This document shows, in pieces, positions 48,956 to 58,966 of a stretch of DNA of 64,000 nucleotides. The stretch comes from Argentina anserina (lineage: Eukaryota; Streptophyta; Magnoliopsida; Rosales; Rosaceae). A program made the translations under genes and the position numbers. The notes under the pieces were generated by a model, which ran no database searches, had not been told where the DNA came from, and saw only the letters and a program-made list of their open reading frames with translations. The first letter of the stretch is position 1; every line of letters starts with the position of its first letter. Location: assembly GCF_933775445.1 (NCBI RefSeq), contig NW_026089537.1, forward strand, positions 1-64,000. The letters are read 5' to 3'.

Positions 48956-49804
48956 TTGCAATTTGAGTATCTTTTGAATCCTCGTTTGAGTATCTTTCTG
49001 AACGGCTTTCGATGCGAGTTTTTCTTGAATTTGAGAGTGTTTCCAGTGTGGGCGTGTGTTTCTTTCAGACTGAGTATCTTTCTATCGTTTGAGTATGTTT
49101 ACTATTGCAATTTGAGTATCTTTTCAATTCTCGTTTGAGTATCTTTCTGAACCGCTTTCGATGCGAGTTTTTCTTGAATTTGAGAGTGTTTCCAGTGTGG
49201 GCGTGTGTTTCTTTCAAACTGAGTATCTTTCTATCGTTTGAGTATGTTTACTATTGCAATTTGAGTACCTTTTCAATTCTCGTTTGAGTATCTTTCTGAA
49301 CGGCTTTCAATGCGAGTTTTTCTTGAATTTGAGAGTGTTTCCAGTGTGGGCGTGTGTTTCTTTCAAACTGACTATCTTTCTATCGTTTGAGTATGTTTAC
49401 TATTGCAATTTGAGTATCTTTTGAATCCTCGTTTGAGTATCTTTCTGAACGGCTTTCGATGCGAGTTTCTCTTGAATTTGAGAGTGTTTCTAGTGTGGGC
49501 GTGTGTTTCTTTCAAACTGAGTATCTTTCTATCGTTTGAGTATGTTTCTGTAAGGCTTTCTGATGCGAGTTTCTATTGAATTTGAGAGTGTTTCCAGTGT
49601 GGGCGTGTGTTTCTTTCAAACTGAATATCTTTCTATCGTTTGAGTATGTTTAGTATTGCACTTTGAGTATCTTTTCAATTCTCGTTTGAGTATCTTTCTG
49701 AACGGCTTTCGATGCGAGTTTTTCTTGAATTTGAGAGTGTTTCCAGTGTGGGCGTGTGTTTCTTTCAGACTGAGTATCTTTCTATCGTTTGAGTATGTTT
49801 ACTA
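48956..49804. repeat. 849 bp module, second of a tandem pair
   Basis: Short junction at 49,548. The second monomer (49,105) has GAACCGC, a marker the first module of the pair lacks, so the pair is a fusion of two slightly different modules rather than a perfect copy. Confidence 0.93.
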
Positions 49805-50848
49805 TTGCAATTTGAGTATCTTTTGAATCCTCGTTTGAGTATCTTTCTGAACGGCTTTCGATGCGAGTTTTTCTTGAATTTGAGAGTGTTTCCAGTGTGG
49901 GCGTGTGTTTCTTTCAGACTGAGTATCTTTCTATCGTTTGAGTATGTTTACTATTGCAATTTGAGTATCTTTTCAATTCTCGTTTGAGTATCTTTCTGAA
50001 CCGCTTTCGATGCGAGTTTTTCTTGAATTTGAGAGTGTTTCCAGTGTGGGCGTGTGTTTCTTTCAAACTGAGTATCTTTCTATCGTTTGAGTATGTTTAC
50101 TATTGCAATTTGAGTACCTTTTCAATTCTCGTTTGAGTATCTTTCTGAACGGCTTTCGATGCGAGTTTTTCTTGAATTTGATAGTGTTTCCAGTGTGGGC
50201 GTGTGTTTCTTTCAAACTGAGTATCTTTCTATCGTTTGAGTATGTTTACTATTGCAATTTGAGTATCTTTTCAATTCTCGTTTGAGTATCTTCCTGAACG
50301 GCTTTCGATGCGAGTTTTTCTTGAATTTGAGAGTGTTTCCAGTGTGGGCGTGTGTTTCTTTCAAACTGAGTATCTTTCTATCGTTTGAATATTTTTACTA
50401 TTGCAATTTGAGTACCTTTTCAATTCTCGTTTGAGTATCTTTCTTCAAGGTTTTCTGATGCTAGTTTTTCTTGAATTTGAGAGTGTTTCCAGTGTGGGCG
50501 TGTGTTTCTTTCAAACTGAGTATCTTTCTATCATTTGAGTATGTTTACTATTGCAATTTGAGTATCTTTTCAATTCTCGTTTGAGTATCTTTCTGAACGG
50601 CTTTCGATGCGAGTTTTTCTTTAATTTGAGAGTGTTTCCAGTGTGGGCGTGTGTTTCTTTCAAACTGAGTATCTTTCTATCGTTTGAGTATGTTTACTAT
50701 TGCAATTTGAGTATCTTTTCAATTCTCGTTTGAGTATCTTTCTGAACGGCTTTCGATGCGAGTTTTTCTTGAATTTGAGAGTGTTTCCAGTGTGGGCGTG
50801 TGTTTCTTTCAGACTGAGTATCTTTCTATCGTTTGAGTATGTTTACTA

Positions 50849-51697
50849 TTGCAATTTGAGTATCTTTTGAATCCTCGTTTGAGTATCTTTCTGAACGGCT
50901 TTCGATGCGAGTTTTTCTTGAATTTGAGAGTGTTTCCAGTGTGGGCGTGTGTTTCTTTCAGACTGAGTATCTTTCTATCGTTTGAGTATGTTTACTATTG
51001 CAATTTGAGTATCTTTTCAATTCTCGTTTGAGTATCTTTCTGAACGGCTTTCGATGCGAGTTTTTCTTGAATTTGAGAGTGTTTCCAGTGTGGGCGTGTG
51101 TTTCTTTCAAACTGAGTATCTTTCTATCGTTTGAGTATGTTTACTATTGCAATTTGAGTACCTTTTCAATTCTCGTTTGAGTATCTTTCTGAACGGCTTT
51201 CAATGCGAGTTTTTCTTGAATTTGAGAGTGTTTCCAGTGTGGGCGTGTGTTTCTTTCAAACTGACTATCTTTCTATCGTTTGAGTATGTTTACTATTGCA
51301 ATTTGAGTATCTTTTGAATCCTCGTTTGAGTATCTTTCTGAACGGCTTTCGATGCGAGTTTCTCTTGAATTTGAGAGTGTTTCTAGTGTGGGCGTGTGTT
51401 TCTTTCAAACTGAGTATCTTTCTATCGTTTGAGTATGTTTCTGTAAGGCTTTCTGATGCGAGTTTCTCTTGAATTTGAGAGTGTTTCCAGTGTGGGCGTG
51501 TGTTTCTTTCAAACTGAATATCTTTCTATCGTTTGAGTATGTTTACTATTGCACTTTGAGTATCTTTTCAATTCTCGTTTGAGTATCTTTCTGAACGGCT
51601 TTCGATGCGAGTTTTTCTTGAATTTGAGAGTGTTTCCAGTGTGGGCGTGTGTTTCTTTCAGACTGAGTATCTTTCTATCGTTTGAGTATGTTTACTA
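50849..51697. repeat. 849 bp module, first of the duplicated pair
   Basis: Equivalent to 48,107-48,955 at a 2,742 bp offset; short junction at 51,441. Confidence 0.93.
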
Positions 51698-52546
51698 TTG
51701 CAATTTGAGTATCTTTTGAATCCTCGTTTGAGTATCTTTCTGAACGGCTTTCGATGCGAGTTTTTCTTGAATTTGAGAGTGTTTCCAGTGTGGGCGTGTG
51801 TTTCTTTCAGACTGAGTATCTTTCTATCGTTTGAGTATGTTTACTATTGCAATTTGAGTATCTTTTCAATTCTCGTTTGAGTATCTTTCTGAACCGCTTT
51901 CGATGCGAGTTTTTCTTGAATTTGAGAGTGTTTCCAGTGTGGGCGTGTGTTTATTTCAAACTGAGTATCTTTCTATCGTTTGAGTATGTTTACTATTGCA
52001 ATTTGAGTACCTTTTCAATTCTCGTTTGAGTATCTTTCTGAACGGCTTTCAATGCGAGTTTTTCTTGAATTTGAGAGTGTTTCCAGTGTGGGCGTGTGTT
52101 TCTTTCAAACTGACTATCTTTCTATCGTTTGAGTATGTTTACTATTGCAATTTGAGTATCTTTTGAATCCTCGTTTGAGTATCTTTCTGAACGGCTTTCG
52201 ATGCGAGTTTCTCTTGAATTTGAGAGTGTTTCTAGTGTGGGCGTGTGTTTCTTTCAAACTGAGTATCTTTCTATCGTTTGAGTATGTTTCTGTAAGGCTT
52301 TCTGATGCGAGTTTCTCTTGAATTTGAGAGTGTTTCCAGTGTGGGCGTGTGTTTCTTTCAAACTGAATATCTTTCTATCGTTTGAGTATGTTTACTATTG
52401 CACTTTGAGTATCTTTTCAATTCTCGTTTGAGTATCTTTCTGAACGGCTTTCGATGCGAGTTTTTCTTGAATTTGAGAGTGTTTCCAGTGTGGGCGTGTG
52501 TTTCTTTCAGACTGAGTATCTTTCTATCGTTTGAGTATGTTTACTA
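51698..52546. repeat. 849 bp module, second of the duplicated pair
   Basis: Equivalent to 48,956-49,804 at a 2,742 bp offset, with the GAACCGC marker at 51,847; its short junction, 52,290, is the last in the window. Confidence 0.93.
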
Positions 52547-52695
52547 TTGCAATTTGAGTATCTTTTGAATCCTCGTTTGAGTATCTTTCTGAACGGCTTT
52601 CGATGCGAGTTTTTCTTGAATTTGAGAGTGTTTCCAGTGTGGGCGTGTGTTTCTTTCAGACTGAGTATCTTTCTATCGTTTGAGTATGTTTACTA

Positions 52696-54039
52696 TTGCA
52701 ATTTGAGTATCTTTTCAATTCTCGTTTGAGTATCTTTCTGAACCGCTTTCGATGCGAGTTTTTCTTGAATTTGAGAGTGTTTCCAGTGTGGGCGTGTGTT
52801 TCTTTCAAACTGAGTATCTTTCTATCGTTTGAGTATGTTTACTATTGCAATTTGAGTACCTTTTCAATTCTCGTTTGAGTATCTTTCTGAACGGCTTTCG
52901 ATGCGAGTTTTTCTTGAATTTGATAGTGTTTCCAGTGTGGGCGTGTGTTTCTTTCAAACTGAGTATCTTTCTATCGTTTGAGTATGTTTACTATTGCAAT
53001 TTGAGTATCTTTTCAATTCTCGTTTGAGTATCTTCCTGAACGGCTTTCGATGCGAGTTTTTCTTGAATTTGAGAGTGTTTCCAGTGTGGGCGTGTGTTTC
53101 TTTCAAACTGAGTATCTTTCTATCGTTTGAATATTTTTACTATTGCAATTTGAGTACCTTTTCAATTCTCGTTTGAGTATCTTTCTTCAAGGTTTTCTGA
53201 TGCTAGTTTTTCTTGAATTTGAGAGTGTTTCCAGTGTGGGCGTGTGTTTCTTTCAAACTGAGTATCTTTCTATCATTTGAGTATGTTTACTATTGCAATT
53301 TGAGTATCTTTTCAATTCTCGTTTGAGTATCTTTCTGAACGGCTTTCGATGCGAGTTTTTCTTTAATTTGAGAGTGTTTCCAGTGTGGGCGTGTGTTTCT
53401 TTTAAACTGAGTATCTTTCTATCGTTTGAATATTTTTACTATTGCAATTTGAGTACCTTTTCAATTCTCGTTTGAGTATCTTTCTGTAAGGTTTTCTGAT
53501 GCTAGTTTTTCTTGAATTTGAGAGTGTTTCCAGTGTGGGCGTGTGTTTCTTTCAAACTGAGTATCTTTCTATCGTTTGAGTATGTTTACTATTGCAATTT
53601 GAGTATCTTTTCAATTCTCGTTTGAGTATCTTTCTGAACGGCTTTCGATGCGAGTTTTTCTTTAATTTGAGAGTGTTTCCAGTGTGGGCGTGTGTTTCTT
53701 TTAAACTGAGTATCTTTCTATCGTTTGAATATTTTTACTATTGCAATTTGAGTACCTTTTCAATTCTCGTTTGAGTATCTTTCTGTAAGGTTTTCTGATG
53801 CTAGTTTTTCTTGAATTTGAGAGTGTTTCCAGTGTGGGCGTGTGTTTCTTTCAAACTGAGTATCTTTCTATCGTTTGAGTATGTTTACTATTGCAATTTG
53901 AGTATCTTTTCAATTCTCGTTTGAGTATCTTTCTGAACGGCTTTCGATGCGAGTTTTTCTTTAATTTGAGAGTGTTTCCAGTGTGGGCGTGTGTTTCTTT
54001 CAGACTGAGTATCTTTCTATCGTTTGAGTATGTTTACTA
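52696..54039. repeat. 1,344 bp nine-monomer module
   Basis: Same layout, 7,276 bp after the previous full module; the two 299 bp dimers are at 53,293 and 53,592. Confidence 0.92.
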
Positions 54040-55512
54040 TTGCAATTTGAGTATCTTTTCAATTCTCGTTTGAGTATCTTTCTGAACCGCTTTCGATGCG
54101 AGTTTTTCTTGAATTTGAGAGTGTTTCCAGTGTGGGCGTGTGTTTCTTTCAAACTGAGTATCTTTCTATCGTTTGAGTATGTTTACTATTGCAATTTGAG
54201 TACCTTTTCAATTCTCGTTTGAGTATCTTTCTGAACGGCTTTCGATGCGAGTTTTTCTTGAATTTGATAGTGTTTCCAGTGTGGGCGTGTGTTTCTTTCA
54301 AACTGAGTATCTTTCTATCGTTTGAGTATGTTTACTATTGCAATTTGAGTATCTTTTCAATTCTCGTTTGAGTATCTTCCTGAACGGCTTTCGATGCGAG
54401 TTTTTCTTGAATTTGAGAGTGTTTCCAGTGTGGGCGTGTGTTTCTTTCAAACTGAGTATCTTTCTATCGTTTGAATATTTTTACTATTGCAATTTGAGTA
54501 CCTTTTCAATTCTCGTTTGAGTATCTTTCTTCAAGGTTTTCTGATGCTAGTTTTTCTTGAATTTGAGAGTGTTTCCAGTGTGGGCGTGTGTTTCTTTCAA
54601 ACTGAGTATCTTTCTATCATTTGAGTATGTTTACTATTGCAATTTGAGTATCTTTTCAATTCTCGTTTGAGTATCTTTCTGAACGGCTTTCGATGCGAGT
54701 TTTTCTTTAATTTGAGAGTGTTTCCAGTGTGGGCGTGTGTTTCTTTTAAACTGAGTATCTTTCTATCGTTTGAATATTTTTACTATTGCAATTTGAGTAC
54801 CTTTTCAATTCTCGTTTGAGTATCTTTCTGTAAGGTTTTCTGATGCTAGTTTTTCTTGAATTTGAGAGTGTTTCCAGTGTGGGCGTGTGTTTCTTTCAAA
54901 CTGAGTATCTTTCTATCGTTTGAGTATGTTTACTATTGCAATTTGAGTATCTTTTCAATTCTCGTTTGAGTATCTTTCTGAACGGCTTTCGATGCGAGTT
55001 TTTCTTTAATTTGAGAGTGTTTCCAGTGTGGGCGTGTGTTTCTTTTAAACTGAGTATCTTTCTATCGTTTGAATATTTTTACTATTGCAATTTGAGTACC
55101 TTTTCAATTCTCGTTTGAGTATCTTTCTGTAAGGTTTTCTGATGCTAGTTTTTCTTGAATTTGAGAGTGTTTCCAGTGTGGGCGTGTGTTTCTTTCAAAC
55201 TGAGTATCTTTCTATCGTTTGAGTATGTTTACTATTGCAATTTGAGTATCTTTTCAATTCTCGTTTGAGTATCTTTCTGAACGGCTTTCGATGCGAGTTT
55301 TTCTTTAATTTGAGAGTGTTTCCAGTGTGGGCGTGTGTTTCTTTCAAACTGAGTATCTTTCTATCGTTTGAGTATGTTTACTATTGCAATTTGAGTACCT
55401 TTTCAATTCTCGTTTGAGTATCTTTCTGAACGGCTTTCGATGCGAGTTTTTCTTGAATTTGAGAGTGTTTCCAGTGTGGGCGTGTGTTTCTTTCAAACTG
55501 AGTATCTTTCTA

Positions 55513-55581
55513 TCGTTTGAGTATGTTTACTATTGCAATTTGAGTATCTTTTCAATTCTCGTTTGAGTATCTTTCTGAACG
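55513..55581. repeat. Three 23 bp sub-repeats inside the monomer (example)
   Basis: Across one monomer boundary, three 23 bp blocks lie end to end at 55,513-55,535, 55,536-55,558 and 55,559-55,581. They start TCGTTTGAGTATGTTT, CAATTTGAGTATCTTT and TCGTTTGAGTATCTTT. Blocks 1 and 3 match in 15 of their first 16 bases. A 19 bp relative (core CTGAGTATCTTTCT) sits just upstream, and weaker relatives (TTTGAGAGTGTTTCC, GCGAGTTTTTCT) occupy the rest of the monomer. GAG cores fall at monomer positions 10, 33, 61, 78, 117 and 136, giving gaps of 23, 28, 17, 39, 19 and 23. The arrangement holds in nearly every full-length monomer. It suggests, as inference, that the 149 bp unit grew from a shorter ancestral repeat of about 21-23 bp. 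Confidence 0.85.
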
Positions 55582-56428
55582 GCTTTCGATGCGAGTTTTT
55601 CTTTAATTTGAGAGTGTTTCCAGTGTGGGCGTGTGTTTCTTTTAAACTGAGTATCTTTCTATCGTTTGAATATTTTTACTATTGCAATTTGAGTACCTTT
55701 TCAATTCTCGTTTGAGTATCTTTCTGTAAGGTTTTCTGATGCTAGTTTTTCTTGAATTTGAGAGTGTTTCCAGTGTGGGCGTGTGTTTCTTTCAAACTGA
55801 GTATCTTTCTATCGTTTGAGTATGTTTACTATTGCAATTTGAGTATCTTTTCAATTCTCGTTTGAGTATCTTTCTGAACGGCTTTCGATGCGAGTTTTTC
55901 TTGAATTTGAGAGTGTTTCCAGTGTGGGCGTGTGTTTCTTTCAAACTGAGTATCTTTCTATCGTTTGAGTATGTTTACTATTGCAATTTGAGTACCTTTT
56001 CAATTCTCGTTTGAGTATCTTTCTGAACGGCTTTCGATGCGAGTTTTTCTTGAATTTGAGAGTGTTTCCAGTGTGGGCGTGTGTTTCTTTCAAACTGAGT
56101 ATCTTTCTATCGTTTGAGTATGTTTACTATTGCAATTTGAGTATCTTTTCAATTCTCGTTTGAGTATCTTTCTGAACGGCTTTCGATGCGAGTTTTTCTT
56201 TAATTTGAGAGTGTTTCCAGTGTGGGCGTGTGTTTCTTTTAAACTGAGTATCTTTCTATCGTTTGAATATTTTTACTATTGCAATTTGAGTACCTTTTCA
56301 ATTCTCGTTTGAGTATCTTTCTGTAAGGTTTTCTGATGCTAGTTTTTCTTGAATTTGAGAGTGTTTCCAGTGTGGGCGTGTGTTTCTTTCAAACTGAGTA
56401 TCTTTCTATCGTTTGAGTATGTTTACTA

Positions 56429-56876
56429 TTGCAATTTGAGTACCTTTTCAATTCTCGTTTGAGTATCTTTCTGAACGGCTTTCGATGCGAGTTTTTCTTG
56501 AATTTGAGAGTGTTTCCAGTGTGGGCGTGTGTTTCTTTCAAACTGAGTATCTTTCTATCGTTTGAGTATGTTTACTATTGCAATTTGAGTATCTTTTCAA
56601 TTCTCGTTTGAGTATCTTTCTGAACGGCTTTCGATGCGAGTTTTTCTTTAATTTGAGAGTGTTTCCAGTGTGGGCGTGTGTTTCTTTTAAACTGAGTATC
56701 TTTCTATCGTTTGAATATTTTTACTATTCCAATTTGAGTACCTTTTCAATTCTCGTTTGAGTATCTTTCTGTAAGGTTTTCTGATGCTAGTTTTTCTTGA
56801 ATTTGAGAGTGTTTCCAGTGTGGGCGTGTGTTTCTTTCAAACTGAGTATCTTTCTATCGTTTGAGTATGTTTACTA
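56429..56876. repeat. Trimeric unit, one monomer lost from the tetramer
   Basis: After T4 at 56,279 the next monomer already begins GTACC like T2, followed by T3 (56,578) and T4 (56,727). The length is 597 minus 149. The loss is exactly one monomer and stays in register, as expected for unequal exchange or slippage in one step. Confidence 0.93.
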
Positions 56877-58517
56877 TTGCAATTTGAGTATCTTTTCAAT
56901 TCTCGTTTGAGTATCTTTCTGAACGGCTTTCGATGCGAGTTTTTCTTGAAGTTGAGAGTGTTTCCAGTGTGGGCGTGTGTTTCTTTCAAACTGAGTATCT
57001 TTCTATCGTTTGAGTATGTTTACTATTGCAATTTGAGTACCTTTTCAATTCTCGTTTGAGTATCTTTCTGAACGGCTTTCGATGCGAGTTTTTCTTTAAT
57101 TTGAGAGTGTTTCCAGTGTGGGCGTGTGTTTCTTTCAAACTGAGTATCTTTCTATCGTTTGAGTATGTTTACTATTGCAATTTGAGTATCTTTTACATTC
57201 TCGTTTGAGTATCTTTCTGAACGGCTTTCGATGCGAGTTTTTCTTGAATTTGAGAGTGTTTCCAGTGTGGGCGTGTGTTTCTTTTAAACTGAGTATCTTT
57301 CTATCGTTTGAATATTTTTACTATTGCAATTTGAGTACCTTTTCAATTCTCGTTTGAGTATCTTTCTGTAAGGTTTTCTGATGCTAGTTTTTCTTGAATT
57401 TGAGAGTGTTTCCAGTGTGGGCGTGTGTTTCTTTCAAACTGAGTATCTTTCTATCGTTTGAGTATGTTTACTATTGCAATTTGAGTATCTTTTCAATTCT
57501 CGTTTGAGTATCTTTCTGAACGGCTTTCGATGCGAGTTTTTCTTTAATTTGAGAGTGTTTCCAGTGTGGGCGTGTGTTTCTTTCAAACTGAGTATCTTTC
57601 TATCGTTTGAGTATGTTTACTATTGCAATTTGAGTACCTTTTCAATTCTCGTTTGAGTATCTTTCTGAACGGCTTTCGATGCGAGTTTTTCTTGAATTTG
57701 AGAGTGTTTCCAGTGTGGGCGTGTGTTTCTTTCAAACTGAGTATCTTTCTATCGTTTGAGTATGTTTACTATTGCAATTTGAGTATCTTTTCAATTCTCG
57801 TTTGAGTATCTTTCTGAACGGCTTTCGATGCGAGTTTTTCTTTAATTTGAGAGTGTTTCCAGTGTGGGCGTGTGTTTCTTTTAAACTGAGTATCTTTCTA
57901 TCGTTTGAATATTTTTACTATTGCAATTTGAGTACCTTTTCAATTCTCGTTTGAGTATCTTTCTGTAAGGTTTTCTGATGCTAGTTTTTCTTGAATTTGA
58001 GAGTGTTTCCAGTGTGGGCGTGTGTTTCTTTCAAACTGAGTATCTTTCTATCGTTTGAGTATGTTTACTATTGCAATTTGAGTATCTTTTCAATTCTCGT
58101 TTGAGTATCTTTCTGAACGGCTTTCGATGCGAGTTTTTCTTTAATTTGAGAGTGTTTCCAGTGTGGGCGTGTGTTTCTTTCAAACTGAGTATCTTTCTAT
58201 CGTTTGAGTATGTTTACTATTGCAATTTGAGTACCTTTTCAATTCTCGTTTGAGTATCTTTCTGAACGGCTTTCGATGCGAGTTTTTCTTGAATTTGAGA
58301 GTGTTTCCAGTGTGGGCGTGTGTTTCTTTCAAACTGAGTATCTTTCTATCGTTTGAGTATGTTTACTATTGCAATTTGAGTATCTTTTCAATTCTCGTTT
58401 GAGTATCTTTCTGAACGGCTTTCGATGCGAGTTTTTCTTTAATTTGAGAGTGTTTCCAGTGTGGGCGTGTGTTTCTTTTAAACTGAGTATCTTTCTATCG
58501 TTTGAATATTTTTACTA

Positions 58518-58667
58518 TTGCAATTTGAGTACCTTTTCAATTCTCGTTTGAGTATCTTTCTGTAAGGTTTTCTGATGCTAGTTTCTATTGAATTTGAGAG
58601 TGTTTCCAGTGTGGGCGTGTGTTTCTTTCAAACTGAGTATCTTTCTATCGTTTGAGTATGTTTACTA
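58518..58667. repeat. Domain-boundary hybrid monomer (T4 / divergent family)
   Basis: The left half is a normal T4 (GTACC, GTAAGGTTTTCTGATGCTAG). The next bases read TTTCTATTG, the hallmark of the family to the right, and monomers from 58,668 on carry CATTTTGAG or CACTTTGAG, CTCATTTG and TTTCTATTG. The junction between the tetramer array and domain G lies near 58,580 and is in register. Confidence 0.85.
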
Positions 58668-58966
58668 TTGCATTTTGAGTATCTTTTCAATTCTCATTTG
58701 TGTATCTTTCTGAACGGCTTTCGATGCGAGTTTTTCTTGAATTTGAGAGTGTTTCCAGTGTGGGCGTGTGTTTCTTTCAAACTGAGTATCTTTCTATCGT
58801 TTGAGTATGTTTACTATTGCATTTTGAGTACCTTTTCAATTCTCGTTTGAGTATCTTTCTGAATGGCTTTCTGATGCGAGTTTTTCTTGAATTTGAGTGT
58901 GTTTCCAGTGTGGGCGTGTGTTTCTTTCAAACTGAGTATCTTTCTATCGTTTGAGTATGTTTACTA

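Larger units (their letters stand above)
48107..50848. repeat. 2,742 bp super-unit, copy 1
   Basis: Two 849 bp modules (48,107 and 48,956) followed by a 1,044 bp seven-monomer segment (49,805-50,848) that has GAATCCTCG, GAACCGC, TTGATAGTG and TTCTTCAAGG monomers in the order of the longer HOR. Private changes TTTCTATTG (about 49,574) and GTTTAGTATTGC (about 49,651) are not shared with copy 2. Confidence 0.93.
50849..55234. repeat. 2,742 bp super-unit copy 2, running into the 1,344 bp module
   Basis: Two 849 bp modules (50,849 and 51,698) and the start of the next segment (52,547 onward) repeat the previous super-unit at a 2,742 bp offset until about 53,400. It then continues as the longer HOR: the 1,344 bp module (52,696-54,039), a second GAACCGC/TTGATAGTG run (54,040-54,636) and two 299 bp dimers (54,637-55,234) leading into the tetramer array. 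One private substitution gives GTGTTTATTTC at about 51,953. Confidence 0.9.
55235..58667. repeat. Domain F: 597 bp tetramer HOR array
   Basis: T1-T2-T3-T4 tetramers of 149+149+149+150 = 597 bp begin at 55,235, 55,832, 56,877, 57,474 and 58,071. One unit (56,429-56,876) is a 448 bp trimer without T1. T1 occurs with either TTTAATT (55,235, 57,474, 58,071) or TTGAATT (55,832, 56,877). Units at 57,474 and 58,071 read the same except for the final monomer. Single substitutions mark some copies, for example TATTCCAATT (about 56,729), GAAGTTGAG (about 56,949) and TTTTACATTC (about 57,191). Confidence 0.95.

Noticed and set aside
55886..55894. Possible Pol III B-box (TTTCGATGC resembles GTTCGANNC), hinting at a tRNA-derived satellite
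   Set aside because: No A-box lies at a suitable distance, no cloverleaf arms can be drawn, and the site is lost in the abundant CTGATGC monomers.
57239..57272. Imperfect dyad CTTGAATTTGAG as a hairpin or operator
   Set aside because: Pairing needs G-T wobbles and the arm is only a few base pairs long; the change of TTTTTC to TTTCTC or TTTCTA next to it is not compensated.
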